In this document: one piece after another, positions 41,079 through 50,636 of the stretch
How the letters are laid out: each line of letters opens with the position of its first letter
Position numbering within the stretch: position 1 is the first letter of the stretch
Assembly: GCF_026262505.1 (NCBI RefSeq)
Contig: NC_067203.1
Location: 23,665,411 to 23,729,410, forward strand
Origin: Trichomonas vaginalis G3
Lineage: Eukaryota > Parabasalia > Trichomonadida > Trichomonadidae
Direction: 5' to 3'
DNA length: 64,000 bases
Notes under the pieces: model-generated
Told to the model about the DNA's origin: nothing
Seen by the model: the letters and a program-made list of their open reading frames with translations, nothing else
Database searches by the model: none
Position numbers and translations under genes: made by a program

Positions 41079-42034
41079 TCGTCATTTTCAACTTCTTTAG
41101 CATATTCGTCAGGAGTTGTCTTATATTTGTTAGGAACTGTCTTTGAAAGTATACCACCTTGAACTTTGACAAGTTTGAAACGAGGTCTGACAATAGTAGT
41201 TTTATCTTCTGCTTGCAGTGTGTACATTTTGCCATGTTTGCCTAAAACTTCATAATATTCTCTTGTATACTTTCTTCTATTTTTACGAACACGAACGTGA
41301 GTACCTGTCGAGTTCCCATTGTTGTCATAGTCAATAGTATTTTCATATGGGTCGCGTTTAGGTATTTCTATTTTTACTTTGTCACCTTTCTGAAGTTTGA
41401 AGCCCGGCATTCTTTCTTGTTTGTCTCTTTTGACTAAACTATTAAATATATAGTCTTTCTCTAAGTCAGGGTTGTTTTTCATTTCTTCGGGGGAGTGGTT
41501 TCCCAAACCTTTTTGTTTACGGCTATTGTAAATATTTAAAACTTGTCTCATCTTTGCCATGGAGAAGTGTCTATACTTGTCGTCATATGACATTTCATTT
41601 GCTTCACCACCTTGTGGTTGGTTTAAGTCTCTTAAGATTTTTATACAACTGTCAATGACACCAAGAGCAGAATGGTTTTGGTCGACAATGAAATATTGGT
41701 TTACATTTTTTGAACGCAGATAGTTTTTAATATCGTCTGATTTGAAAGAACTTTCATAGTCAGATGTCAGTTTTGTTGGATGGTATTTGTCAACGAATAT
41801 TGTCAAAGCAGTTTTCACATCTAAAATATTTTTGGACCATAATGGTATGGCTTCACAGTATCTTGTGTTTTGACCAACAAATATTAGCCAATATGGTGGT
41901 CCATCTTCTCTATACCTCGGAATGTTTTCCAAGATATCCATAAACCAAGCATTTGGTGTTGAACTAAAGATTTTTACCATGAGTGCTTTCTTTGTTGCTT
42001 TAGAAACATACGGGTCCTTGTTTGAATTCGTCAT
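41075..42034 (-). CDS. RVE-family integrase (Maverick copy B)
   Basis: This 319-aa protein has an RVE-like catalytic core: first aspartate in WFMDILENI, second in TSDYESSF, and a helix after QNHSALGVID. The C-terminal part, from about residue 215, is a basic beta-rich tail (KGDKVKIEIPKRDPY, PRFKLVKVQ) like the SH3/chromo-like ends of integrases. The enzyme would join element ends to host DNA. It is near the terminus of the element, as in other Mavericks. The frame is long and apparently whole, unlike the copy A one. I infer, but cannot confirm, the full catalytic triad. Confidence 0.75.
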   Translation of the reverse strand: MTNSNKDPYVSKATKKALMVKIFSSTPNAWFMDILENIPRYREDGPPYWLIFVGQNTRYCEAIPLWSKNILDVKTALTIFVDKYHPTKLTSDYESSFKSDDIKNYLRSKNVNQYFIVDQNHSALGVIDSCIKILRDLNQPQGGEANEMSYDDKYRHFSMAKMRQVLNIYNSRKQKGLGNHSPEEMKNNPDLEKDYIFNSLVKRDKQERMPGFKLQKGDKVKIEIPKRDPYENTIDYDNNGNSTGTHVRVRKNRRKYTREYYEVLGKHGKMYTLQAEDKTTIVRPRFKLVKVQGGILSKTVPNKYKTTPDEYAKEVENDD

Positions 42035-42050
42035 TTTTAACCCATAAGAA

Positions 42051-42452
42051 ATGGGTTTATTTGGCGCATTAGCAGGAGTCGCATCTAGATTTTTGCCCGC
42101 AGTGGGAACACTAGCCAGAGGTGCATTTGGAATTGGAAGGAAGATTTTGAGTACATTAGGTATACTGAAAGAGAAAGCACAACCTATTATACAAACTGTA
42201 CAGAAAGGTTAGGAGGTAGCACGAGATGCAGCAAATCTTATTCCAAATCCTGAAACAAGAGGAAAAGTTCAAGGATGGATGGACAATGTAGGAAGACAAG
42301 CAGGAAACTACTATAACAAAGCAAATGACTACTATAACCAAGCAGGGCACTATATGGACCAAGGTGAAAGATTCTTTAACAGAGGATATAACCATGCACA
42401 ACAGTGGGTAAACAACAACCAACCTCAACCGCCTCAAACGTGGGGAATGTAA
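42051..42452 (+). pseudogene. MGLFGALAG-type small protein (Maverick copy B)
   Basis: The gene starts with glycine/alanine-rich MGLFGALAGVASRFLPAVG and ends in an Asn/Tyr-rich, Gln/Pro tail (QHNQWVN-like). It is divergent to the integrase. Its amphipathic N-terminus recalls small virion-associated peptides. It is probably broken in this copy, as in copy A (1451). Function unknown. Confidence 0.45.
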
Positions 42453-42471
42453 AATTTTTTACTGGGATGAA

Positions 42472-42627
42472 ATGAACAATACAGCATTGAGACAAATGGG
42501 TTCAAGATGGCTTTGTCGGCTTCCAGCAGTTACACAACCACGTGTTTGTCAAGTTCTTCCTATACCTCAGGAAGTTTTAGACCGACTTAAAAAAACTAAA
42601 CAACCAGTTGAAAACAAACCAAACTAA
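42472..42627 (+). CDS. Small hypothetical protein, 51 aa (Maverick copy B)
   Basis: Starts MNNTALRQMGSRWLCRLPAV and ends KTKQPVENKPN. Its leader TTTTTTACTGGGATGAA is echoed by the TTTTTTACTGAGATGAA before the following gene at 42647, which suggests a shared start context. It is present in both copies, so it is likely real. No family recognised. Confidence 0.45.
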   Translation: MNNTALRQMGSRWLCRLPAVTQPRVCQVLPIPQEVLDRLKKTKQPVENKPN

Positions 42628-42646
42628 AATTTTTTACTGAGATGAA

Positions 42647-43231
42647 ATGACCGAAGAAGTTGAAACGGTAGATTTGACACCACAAACAAAAAGTTCAGAA
42701 CCATTGTCAAAACCTGTCAAAGAACTTACAGATGAAGAGAAAAATTCAATAATAGAAAGTGTGAGGTCTGGAAATACAAACCCTAACTACAAAGTCACTT
42801 TTCATAAAAATGGAACGGCAAGTATCTCAAAAAAGAAACAGACTCTCACAAATAAAATATTGAAGTCTGAAGGAACTAAAGAGACAACAGATGGAAAAGT
42901 TTACTTCACTGACCAACAGTTCATTATAGAACATCTCATTGACTTAGAGTCGAAATATTCTAAACTTTACAACAAACACAAAAAGTTGAAAGGAAAACAG
43001 AAACAAATGGCATATGACATTTATGAAGATGTTGACGACACAACTATTCCAGCAAGTGAGGTAAAGTCAGATGAACCGAAAAGTGACGAAAAACCAATAG
43101 AAGAAGATAAACCAAAAACTGAAGAAAAACCAAAACCAAAGTTTAGTCTGGAGACTAAACCAAGTCAACCTTCATTAGCTGGTATGGGTTGGCGTCAAAG
43201 ACTTATGGTAGCCGGTGGTTATGTTAAGTAA
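42647..43231 (+). CDS. Charged hypothetical protein, 194 aa (Maverick copy B)
   Basis: Starts MTEEVETVDLTPQTKSSEPL. An N-terminal acidic part is followed by a helical LIDLESKYSKLYNKHKKLKG segment and a Pro/Lys/Glu-rich repetitive region, ending GWRQRLMVAGGYVK. It ends 28 bases before the polymerase start at 43260. A gene just ahead of PolB might act with it, for example as a terminal protein, but this is speculation without homology. The copy A counterpart at 665 is broken. Confidence 0.5.
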   Translation: MTEEVETVDLTPQTKSSEPLSKPVKELTDEEKNSIIESVRSGNTNPNYKVTFHKNGTASISKKKQTLTNKILKSEGTKETTDGKVYFTDQQFIIEHLIDLESKYSKLYNKHKKLKGKQKQMAYDIYEDVDDTTIPASEVKSDEPKSDEKPIEEDKPKTEEKPKPKFSLETKPSQPSLAGMGWRQRLMVAGGYVK

Positions 43232-43259
43232 AGAAAAAACATTTTTTATTTTTATAAAA

Positions 43260-45412
43260 ATGCCCCCGTATAGAATGGACAGAAGGTCTGCTAGAATAAA
43301 AGCAGAGTTAGAAAGATATGGCTGGAGAGTTTCAAAGAAGTTTAAATATAGGAAGGGAAGACCCATAAAAGTCTATGACAAATTGTCTGGTCTTCGCTAC
43401 GAAATGGACTTGGAAACAGCACGTGCAAATTATCCAAACAGATTAGAGAGGTTAGAAGAAGAACGTCTTATGGACATGCCTTTCAATGTTAATGAACCGC
43501 AAGTTGAAGGACACGACGGCTTTGCCAGATTCTACTGGAAACATGACGAACAATTGCATCCCTTGAGACGGAAAAAAGGGAAGGGTGAAGATGCACATGC
43601 TCCCATGGAAAGAACAAGATATGCATATGAAAAGTACCGCGAAGTTAGAAGTAAAATTACTTCTGGTCGAACCTTTACAGTAAATTTTGACGAAGGAAAG
43701 AACAAAGAAGGCTTCATGGGTGTACTTGCTGCAATTCAAGACGGAAATAAGAAAGGATACAATCTCAGATTAACCGTAACAGATTTAGATGGTCATATCT
43801 ACTATGCACATGGCAATGTCACAACAGCTGCACAACTTCTTGACGCTTTCAAGACTACAAAGAGAGAACAAATGTTTGACTCCGACTCAGATATTTTGAA
43901 TGCGATTGAAGGAATTGCAAGCGTGAAGTTCGAATGGTTACAACCTAACCCTCAAGCAGTCAGACAACATGCTGGATACTTCCCGTTCAGAAATAAGTCT
44001 GACATTAACCTGACAAGGTATGGAATTTACAATTCAATTGAAAAAATTGTCAATGAACCTTGTATTCTTACATGTCTCAGGAACTCTGGTCTTGTTACAG
44101 ATGAGAAAATGAAGTATCTTGAGTCATGTGTGAAAACAAGGTACATTCTCAGAAGTCAATTGTCAAAAGTTGCACCGTTGGCAAATGTGAATATCCGAGT
44201 CAACATACCTACAGCTAAAGGTTCTTCACATGACGACTATGTTGTTGACAAAGACTTACCATGGTTGAAGATTGTACTCATCCACAACCACTTCATGTTG
44301 AACGAAAGTCTTACAAACCATTGTTCGGAAAAGGCAAGTGCAACATTGTCAGAGCTGTTAACATTCTTTTCGAGAAAGGCTTGTTGGAACCAATTCCAGA
44401 TGACAAGCTGACAGAAACTTTTGTACCAAAAGACGAAACAAACTTTTCATTGTTGGTAAGACCAAAAGTTGTTCCAGACAAAGTTATAGCACAAAAGAAG
44501 TACACAGTTCCAAAAGGAGTTGGATTGTTCGGATACCAACCTGAACCAGAAGAACTTCCAATGAGGTTGCAAGAACTTCAAGATGCTATAAACAAACTTC
44601 CATTGAGGCATCCAATCGACGTCAAATTGTATTGGAGAGCTTCTGAGTTAGGTCAGAAGGTTTTATATGAAACAGGTTGCTTTGACGATGTTTATGAGAT
44701 AACAGGCGAGGTTTCTCAAAAGATAAGAGACTCACTTGAATTTCCACGAACTGGACCCATTGGTTGCGACAAGTTCGACTCATACGAAAAAATATACTAT
44801 GTCGACCTTAACGCTGCGTACATGAGATTTGTCCAATATATTCCAACTGGAATTCCAAACGAAGATGGTGAGTTCCCGGGAAAGAACTATACAGTTGGAA
44901 AAGTCATACAACAAATGTATGATATTAGGAAAGCTTCAAACCCCAAACTTGCAATGACACTCAAATTGCTTATGAATTCGACATGGGGATATTCTATTAA
45001 AAAACCTCAAAAGATGAAGAGTAAACACTATGAGAAGGTCGACAACTTTGTTGAAAGGTTTTCTCCTTTTGTTTTGAAATACGAGTTCACCGAAGGTCAA
45101 AATGGCTTAGTAACCACAGTAAAACCTATTGTCGAACATTGGTCTTATCCTCAGTTCGCAAAGGCAGTCCTTGACAACTACAACAAATTCTTCTCCGAAG
45201 TCAAATCGAAAGTGAAGGTATACTATGAGAACATCGACGCACTCATGACGAACGAAGAAGGGTATAACAAACTCATTGAAATGGGAATGGTCGGTGAAAA
45301 GATGGGCTTTTTTAAGCTAGACAAGGTATTTTCCGAAGTTCATGTAATATCGAAAAGGAAATATTGGGCCATACTTGAAGACGGCACAGAAATAAAACAT
45401 TGCATGAAATAA
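43260..45412 (+). pseudogene. Protein-primed family B DNA polymerase gene (Maverick copy B)
   Basis: The first part opens MPPYRMDRRSARIKAELERY with a basic N-terminus; copy A carries the same N-terminal region at 1-635. The later part contains the family B motifs DLNAAY (motif A), KLLMNSTWGYS (motif B) and YYENIDALMT (motif C). Such polymerases replicate linear elements by protein priming. The ATG at 43260 is preferred because the upstream in-frame start at 43215 overlaps the end of the previous gene. The gene looks broken in this copy, probably once or twice. An AT-rich leader TTTTTATTTTTATAAAA precedes the start, as before the helicase gene. Confidence 0.8.
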
Positions 45413-45468
45413 AAAATTGCATACCATTTTAAAACGTTTTTAAAACAGTATATTTTTACATATATTAA

Positions 45469-46329
45469 ATGCTTCAGGTTGAAAAACAAAGAACAAAAGT
45501 AGCAGATACAAAACCGTTAGACTATATCTTTACAAACGCTGGTAGGAATATATCAGATGAAGAAATTTCATCCCGCACATATAGATTTGACTATCCAATT
45601 CGTTGGCTTCAAAGTCCTTCAGATGCAAAGGCAATAGGATTTAGAAGAGTTTTGTTTTCAAATAGAACTAATGCATTCATGTTCGCAGTATATTTTCATG
45701 GTCAGTATAAAGGTTCTGATGGTCTAATAGAAAAATTTGATGAAATGAAAATCTTTACAATTCGTTCAGACGAAAGTCTTGAAAAAACTCTAAATGACTT
45801 TCAAACTCAAATGAACAAATACTACTGGGAATTTCAAGAAAAATACCACTCTTTACTAAATGGAACATACTATCTGAAACTAGAATACGACAAGATGAAC
45901 TCCACCGTTTCATTTCAAAAGATTGAAATTAACCCTCCAAGAGATACAGAGTTTTTATATTGGGGAGTAGACAAACGTTCTTGGGCACAATTTCTTCGGT
46001 TACTAAACCAGAACGAACCATTACCACCAGATGGTCCATTTAAATTTATACTCCCACCAGCAGATTTGACAGTTTATAGAAACGTGTTTGACCCTCAAAA
46101 TGTCATGTGTCATGCAAGTTTCAGTTCAAGCAACAACAGTTTTCTATGTATCGGTAAGGACTTTTATGACTTTGCTTCTAAATTCTACGAACCACCTAGT
46201 AACAGTTTCTCTGACTTTCAAGTTTGGTTCACAACAAACGGTGTGCAGCATATAATTCCATTGTACTATGACTTTTATCTCGAATTGTCTTTCATATACA
46301 ACTACGGAAAAGTGCTGAAAAAGTATTGA
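45469..46329 (+). CDS. 283-aa family protein, copy B member 2
   Basis: This 286-aa protein starts MLQVEKQRTKVADTKPLDYI. It shares with the 38922 protein an N-terminal TKPLD-x-(I/L)FTN-x-G block and the C-terminal ASFS(S/G)xxNSFLC, (L/F)YEPPS, FSDFQVWFTTNG and a final aromatic LELSFIYNY. It is much more diverged from 38922 than the copy A member is, so it is an older paralogue. It sits directly after the polymerase gene. A third, broken relative lies at 60927. Function unknown. Confidence 0.6.
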   Translation: MLQVEKQRTKVADTKPLDYIFTNAGRNISDEEISSRTYRFDYPIRWLQSPSDAKAIGFRRVLFSNRTNAFMFAVYFHGQYKGSDGLIEKFDEMKIFTIRSDESLEKTLNDFQTQMNKYYWEFQEKYHSLLNGTYYLKLEYDKMNSTVSFQKIEINPPRDTEFLYWGVDKRSWAQFLRLLNQNEPLPPDGPFKFILPPADLTVYRNVFDPQNVMCHASFSSSNNSFLCIGKDFYDFASKFYEPPSNSFSDFQVWFTTNGVQHIIPLYYDFYLELSFIYNYGKVLKKY

Positions 46330-47099
46330 AAAATATATTTTAGATCTCACCAGGTCCCTCGGTCCCTCGGTCCCCAGGTCATTTTAACTTCTCTGAAAAA
46401 GTGTGACAACATGACATTTAGACAACAACACAGGAAATAGACTTCATCGTCAATGTTTTGTCATGAATTTCATCGTAAATGTTTTGTCATGACTTCTTCA
46501 TCGTAAATGTTTTGTCATGACTTCTTCATCGTAAATGTTTTGTCATGACTTCTTCATCGTAAATGTTTTGTCATGACTTCTTCATCGTAAATGTTTTGTC
46601 ATGACTTCATCGTACATGTTTTGTCATGACTTCATCGTACATGTTTTGTCATGACTTCATCGTAATGAGCGTAAATCAGACAAAAATATATTTTAGGTGA
46701 AGTGGTGAGATCTCACCTCTTTTCTCACCTCTTTTTTCACCCGTTGAATTTTCATGAATTTCCTTAAGATAGAAAAAAAATGAGTTAAAATGAGATGTTT
46801 ACTGAACTGGTTGGATGCCGCCTTCTGAGGTTATGTAGAACGGCTGACCCAAGAAGTGGAACAAGACTTGTACTTTTTCAGAACAATGTCCGACGGTTAA
46901 GCCACAAACGAATGTCCGACGGTTAAGCCACAAACGAATGTCCGACGTACCACCAAAAAATATATTTTAGGTGAAGTGGTGAGATCTCACCTCTTTTTTC
47001 ACCTCTTTTCTCACCCGTTGAATTTTCATGAATTTCCTTAAGATAAAAAATATATTTTAGTTTTTTAAAAAAATATTTTTTTATTTTTATTGTAAGAAC
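46330..47099. repeat. Repeat-rich intergenic block (Maverick copy B)
   Basis: No whole gene. It holds tandem copies (about eight) of CTTCATCGTAAATGTTTTGT-type units with TCATGACTT between 46438 and 46668, two GGTGAGATCTCACC hairpins at 46704 and 46978, and tandem CGAATGTCCGACGGTTAAGC units at about 46880-46945. At 46795-46880 the minus strand could encode a short GC-richer stretch ending in FYITSEGGIQPVQ, a possible gene fragment. Confidence 0.75.
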
Positions 47100-48014
47100 A
47101 TGTTAGCAACAACTTCACCAAACTCGTTAGTCATGAACCCAACTTCAATGTTAGTAGAGATGAAAAGCTTCATTCCTTCTTCATATACTTTCGAAACAGA
47201 AATCCAGAAGATAAAGCAAGAACTTCTCCAAGGAGATTTAGACTGTAGTGCGAAAGATGAAACAAATGAAGAATATCTTTATGAAATGCAGGATATTATT
47301 GACCATCTACCTAAACTTCCTGAAATACAACAACAAAAGCTTACTATTCCAGAATTCGATGAAATAGAAGTGAAACCAACTGACTCAGTAGAAACCAAGA
47401 AGTTCATACGTAAGGTAAACTATGAGTTTCTTGGATTTCATTGCAACCACAAAGTCATGGACAAAGACTGCGATATGGTATATAAAAATGTTTCTGACAT
47501 ATACAAATCTGAAGAATTTAAGACCTACGACAACTTTGTTTCGTTAGTTGCAAAATGTGTATGGCAGATAAGAGATAAAGATAGAAGAGGTAAGGTATGG
47601 AATGAACAGATAAAACCAGCAACCTTTGAGTTAAAGAAAACCATTGACGCCTTAGTTGTTTTAGCAGGTCAAATTTCAATGTACAATGCTAAAATGAACC
47701 CACAATGTTCAAAATGTAAAGCAGCAATGAGGAAATATAACTACTCCGTCAAAGAGATAGAAAGAATGCGAAACGACTATGCTGATTTAAAGGAAGAAGC
47801 AGAGAAACCAGCAGAAGATAAAATGGACATGTTGACATTTCTGAACAAAAACTATCCAACTGCTGACGATTTCCTTCTTTCAGATGTCAAGAAGAAATAT
47901 AAAGAAACCTTCGGCATTGTTAAAACATTCGATATCCTCAGCGAAGAAATCGAAGCTACAAAACTGTTTAGGATTTCAAATATACATCGTACAATTCATG
48001 TAAAACGCTTGTGA
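47100..48014 (+). CDS. Hypothetical 304-aa protein (Maverick copy B)
   Basis: The protein starts MLATTSPNSLVMNPTSMLVE and is mostly helical. A central CNHKVMDKDCDMVYKNVSD segment and a later CSKCKAAMRKYNYSVKEIE pair suggest scattered metal-binding Cys/His, though no named zinc finger is recognised. It is preceded by an AATATTTTTTTATTTTTATTGTAAGAAC leader-like region similar to the leaders before the KilA-N and GIY-YIG genes, and followed immediately by a GGTGAGATCTCACC hairpin (48045). The frame looks whole. No family recognised. Confidence 0.55.
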   Translation: MLATTSPNSLVMNPTSMLVEMKSFIPSSYTFETEIQKIKQELLQGDLDCSAKDETNEEYLYEMQDIIDHLPKLPEIQQQKLTIPEFDEIEVKPTDSVETKKFIRKVNYEFLGFHCNHKVMDKDCDMVYKNVSDIYKSEEFKTYDNFVSLVAKCVWQIRDKDRRGKVWNEQIKPATFELKKTIDALVVLAGQISMYNAKMNPQCSKCKAAMRKYNYSVKEIERMRNDYADLKEEAEKPAEDKMDMLTFLNKNYPTADDFLLSDVKKKYKETFGIVKTFDILSEEIEATKLFRISNIHRTIHVKRL

Positions 48015-48564
48015 AAAAGAGGTGAGAAAAGAGGTGAGAAAACAGGTGAGATCTCACCTCTTCACCTAAAATATATTTTTGCTGAGTAAAATGACCAAAT
48101 TTCATTATATAACTGTTATGAGTGACGAAGAGAACTTTGACACTTCGTAAAAAAAATCCCTGAAATCGTGAAAAAATGACCAAATTTCATGAATTTCCTC
48201 ATATGTTTGCTACCCAAGGAAAATCGAGGGTAGAGATTCCATTCGAAAATCGTAAAAAACTCTATGAAAATCGTGAAAAATTGCGAGTAGTAAAAAAAAC
48301 CCACTCGCCTAAAACTCATGAAAATCGTGAAAAAACTCATGAAAATCGTAAAAAATTGCGAGTACGTTAAAAACCGTAGTCGCCTAAAACTCATGAAAAT
48401 CATGAAAAAATGACCAAATTTCATGATATAACTGTATTTTTTTGACGAAGAGAACTTTGACACTTCGTCAAAAAAATCCCTGAAATCATGAATTTCCTTA
48501 AGATAGAAAAACAACGTTAGTTTTTTTAAAAAAATATTTTTTATTTTGTATGTAAGAACAGTAA
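48015..48564. repeat. Hairpin-rich intergenic block (Maverick copy B)
   Basis: Contains a GGTGAGATCTCACC hairpin at 48045-48058 just after the 304-aa gene, then units of CATGAAAATCGTGAAAAA and small hairpins such as GCGAGT...ACTCGC at about 48281-48309 and 48357-48380. The same unit with its hairpin also lies in frame within the next KilA-N gene. There is no supported gene. Confidence 0.7.
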
Positions 48565-49179
48565 ATGACAAACACTGAGTTTGAAACAGTTAGAAAGATA
48601 GACAATGACACCAAAGTGGTTAGAATAGGTGATTTAAACGTAAGATACTCAAAGAAATACAAAAAATATTCTTTGTCAGACATTTTAACACTATCTGAAG
48701 GAAAGAAAGCACACGACTGGGTTAGAAATGCTTCTACTCAGAAAATTTTGACAAGAAATCCTGAGCTTATGATATCGGTAAGATTCTATGGAACAAGAGC
48801 ATATCTTATAGACAAAAGTCTTATACCAGTAGTTTTGTTCTGGATTGACCCAGTTGTTGGATATAATTTCATAACATATGGTTCATTCGATACGGAACGT
48901 TGCAGTGAGGGCTTACTTTACATCGTTCAGAAACCGAAGGACTTCAATACAAAGAGATATAAGATAGGAAGAACATTTAATATAACTCAAAGATATGACA
49001 GTATAGTCAATAGAGTTAAGGTTGCGTTTGTTAACGATATGAGAGCTGCTGAAACAGAACTACTTGAAAAGTTTGAGAAAATGTATGGTGCTCCCACGAA
49101 AGGTAAAGAAACTTTCGAAGTAGATGAGATAGCTAAAGCTATAAAATTATTTGACGAAGTTGCTGAAAAATACATGTAA
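48565..49179 (+). CDS. KilA-N and GIY-YIG/T5orf172-like nuclease protein (Maverick copy B)
   Basis: This is a 204-aa protein. Residues about 15-100 resemble a short KilA-N DNA-binding domain (KKAHDWVRNASTQKIL followed by VLFWIDPVVGYNF). Residues 116-186 resemble the T5orf172/GIY-YIG fold: GLLYIVQ at 116-122, YKIGRT at 132-137, a later ETELLEKFEK and KGKETFEV. This pairing is known in large DNA viruses and phages. Expected activity is DNA cleavage or DNA binding. It is preceded by an AATATTTTTTATTTTGTATGTAAGAACA leader similar to that of its neighbours. The frame looks whole. Confidence 0.75.
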   Translation: MTNTEFETVRKIDNDTKVVRIGDLNVRYSKKYKKYSLSDILTLSEGKKAHDWVRNASTQKILTRNPELMISVRFYGTRAYLIDKSLIPVVLFWIDPVVGYNFITYGSFDTERCSEGLLYIVQKPKDFNTKRYKIGRTFNITQRYDSIVNRVKVAFVNDMRAAETELLEKFEKMYGAPTKGKETFEVDEIAKAIKLFDEVAEKYM

Positions 49180-49267
49180 AGCGTTTATTTTTGGTCTTTT
49201 ATACAAGATAGAAAATAGCGTTAGTTTTTATAAAATATTTTTTTTTATTTTGTATGTAAAGACAGAT

Positions 49268-50106
49268 ATGACAACATCAGAGAACACAACAACTGCTATC
49301 GTTCATGAAGCCATAAGTGAAGAATACGAGTACATACAGTTTAACAAACAGTTACGTCTCATTCGTTCGGTCAAAGATGACATGTACCAAATGCAAAGTA
49401 TTTTGACAGCATGTTTTGCTCCAGATACTAAGAAACCACAAGACTGGTTTAGGAACCAAAGCACACAAGAATTTTTGAGCGAAGCACAGCGAGACATACT
49501 TTTTTCTGAAAATCGTGAAGAACAGCGAGTAAGTAAAAAATCTTACTCGCCTAAAACTCATGAAAATCGTGAAAATTTGCCAAATGGTTTGAGAGGCTGG
49601 TATGTACATAGACTTCTTGTAAATGCTGTTGCAATGTGGGCTTCAGCTCGCTATTCATGGTATGTTTGTAAACTTCTTGACGAAATTCATAGACAAGAAC
49701 GTGAAGAGCTAGAGAACAAGCTTGAAGCAAAAGACAAAAACATACAGAAAAGAATACCACGTTCGGTACCAAAAGGAAAGGAAAAGAACTATAAGTATAT
49801 GATTTACACTGAAGAGATGGAAAATGAAGAAGACAGAGATATGGTTATGTTGCATTTAGTCAGAAGAAACAACAAAAGCTTTACGACCTTGCTAAGATTT
49901 ACAAATCTGACAGAAATTGGTTCTATCGCGAAAACTTACCGATTTCAATGACACCGAATGAAGATGTTAAACAGATAGTTCAAGATACGTTACCTCAAAC
50001 ACACTATGATATGAAAGGTTGTACAATACTTACATTCAAAGAAGATTTGCCGCTACTGAAGGAAAAGATAACAGAGTATTTCGATAACTTCAAAGAGGAA
50101 GAGTAA
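49268..50106 (+). pseudogene. KilA-N domain gene carrying an in-frame hairpin repeat (Maverick copy B)
   Basis: The ATG at 49268 follows the AATATTTTTTTTTATTTTGTATGTAAAG leader; upstream starts overlap the preceding gene. The KilA-N-like part has PQDWFRNQSTQEFL and GLRGWYVHRLLVNAVAMWAS. Between these, about residues 79-104 (for example KKSYSPKTHENRENLP), lies a repeat also present as non-coding units at 48240-48420. The C-terminal part is Lys/Glu-rich. The gene looks broken near its 3' side. KilA-N domains bind DNA in large DNA viruses. Confidence 0.6.
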
Positions 50107-50636
50107 ATGAACCATTTATTTTTCAAGCTTGACACCAAAGATGGCTCATGTAGCTCTAGATGGTAAATTGTCTTGTCCGAGTCCTTCTGGCATTCCGAGT
50201 CCTTCCTTCCGACAGGAAAAGTTTTTCCTTCCAACAGGAAAAAAATTTCCTTCCAACAGGAAAAGTTTTTCCTTCCAACAGGAAAAAATTTTCCTTCCAA
50301 CAGGAAAAAATTTTCCTTCCAACAGGAAAAAATTTTCCTTCCGACAGGAAAAATTTTTCCAGTTGTCCGTCCGTAAACCATTCAAATTTTCGAAAATTGA
50401 GAACTTTTTGGCCGACCTTCAGGAAAAATTTTTCTTTCCGACAGGAAAAATTTTTCTTTCCGACAGGAAAAATTTTTCTTTCCGACAGGAAAAGTTTTTC
50501 TTTCCGACAGGAAAAGTTCTTCCTTCCGACAGGACACAAACGAATGTCCGACGTACCACCAACCGAGTCCATTCCAAAGCCAGAAGAACCGACAGCCCCA
50601 GCACCACAACAGACTAAGACTCAAACACTTACATTT
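50107..50636. repeat. Palindrome array between KilA-N gene and ATPase gene
   Basis: There is no gene. About 13 units of 21-22 bases, each palindromic around TTTTTCC-TTCCAACA-GGAAAAA, form two blocks (about 50205-50365 and 50420-50530) separated by a non-repetitive segment. A 26-base sequence starting CACAAACGAATGTCCGACG at 50531 recurs at 46929. Short frames in three frames here are repeat artefacts. Confidence 0.85.

Noticed and set aside
50205-50530. CRISPR-like array
   Set aside because: The units are directly adjacent, with no spacers of unique sequence, and the host is a eukaryote.
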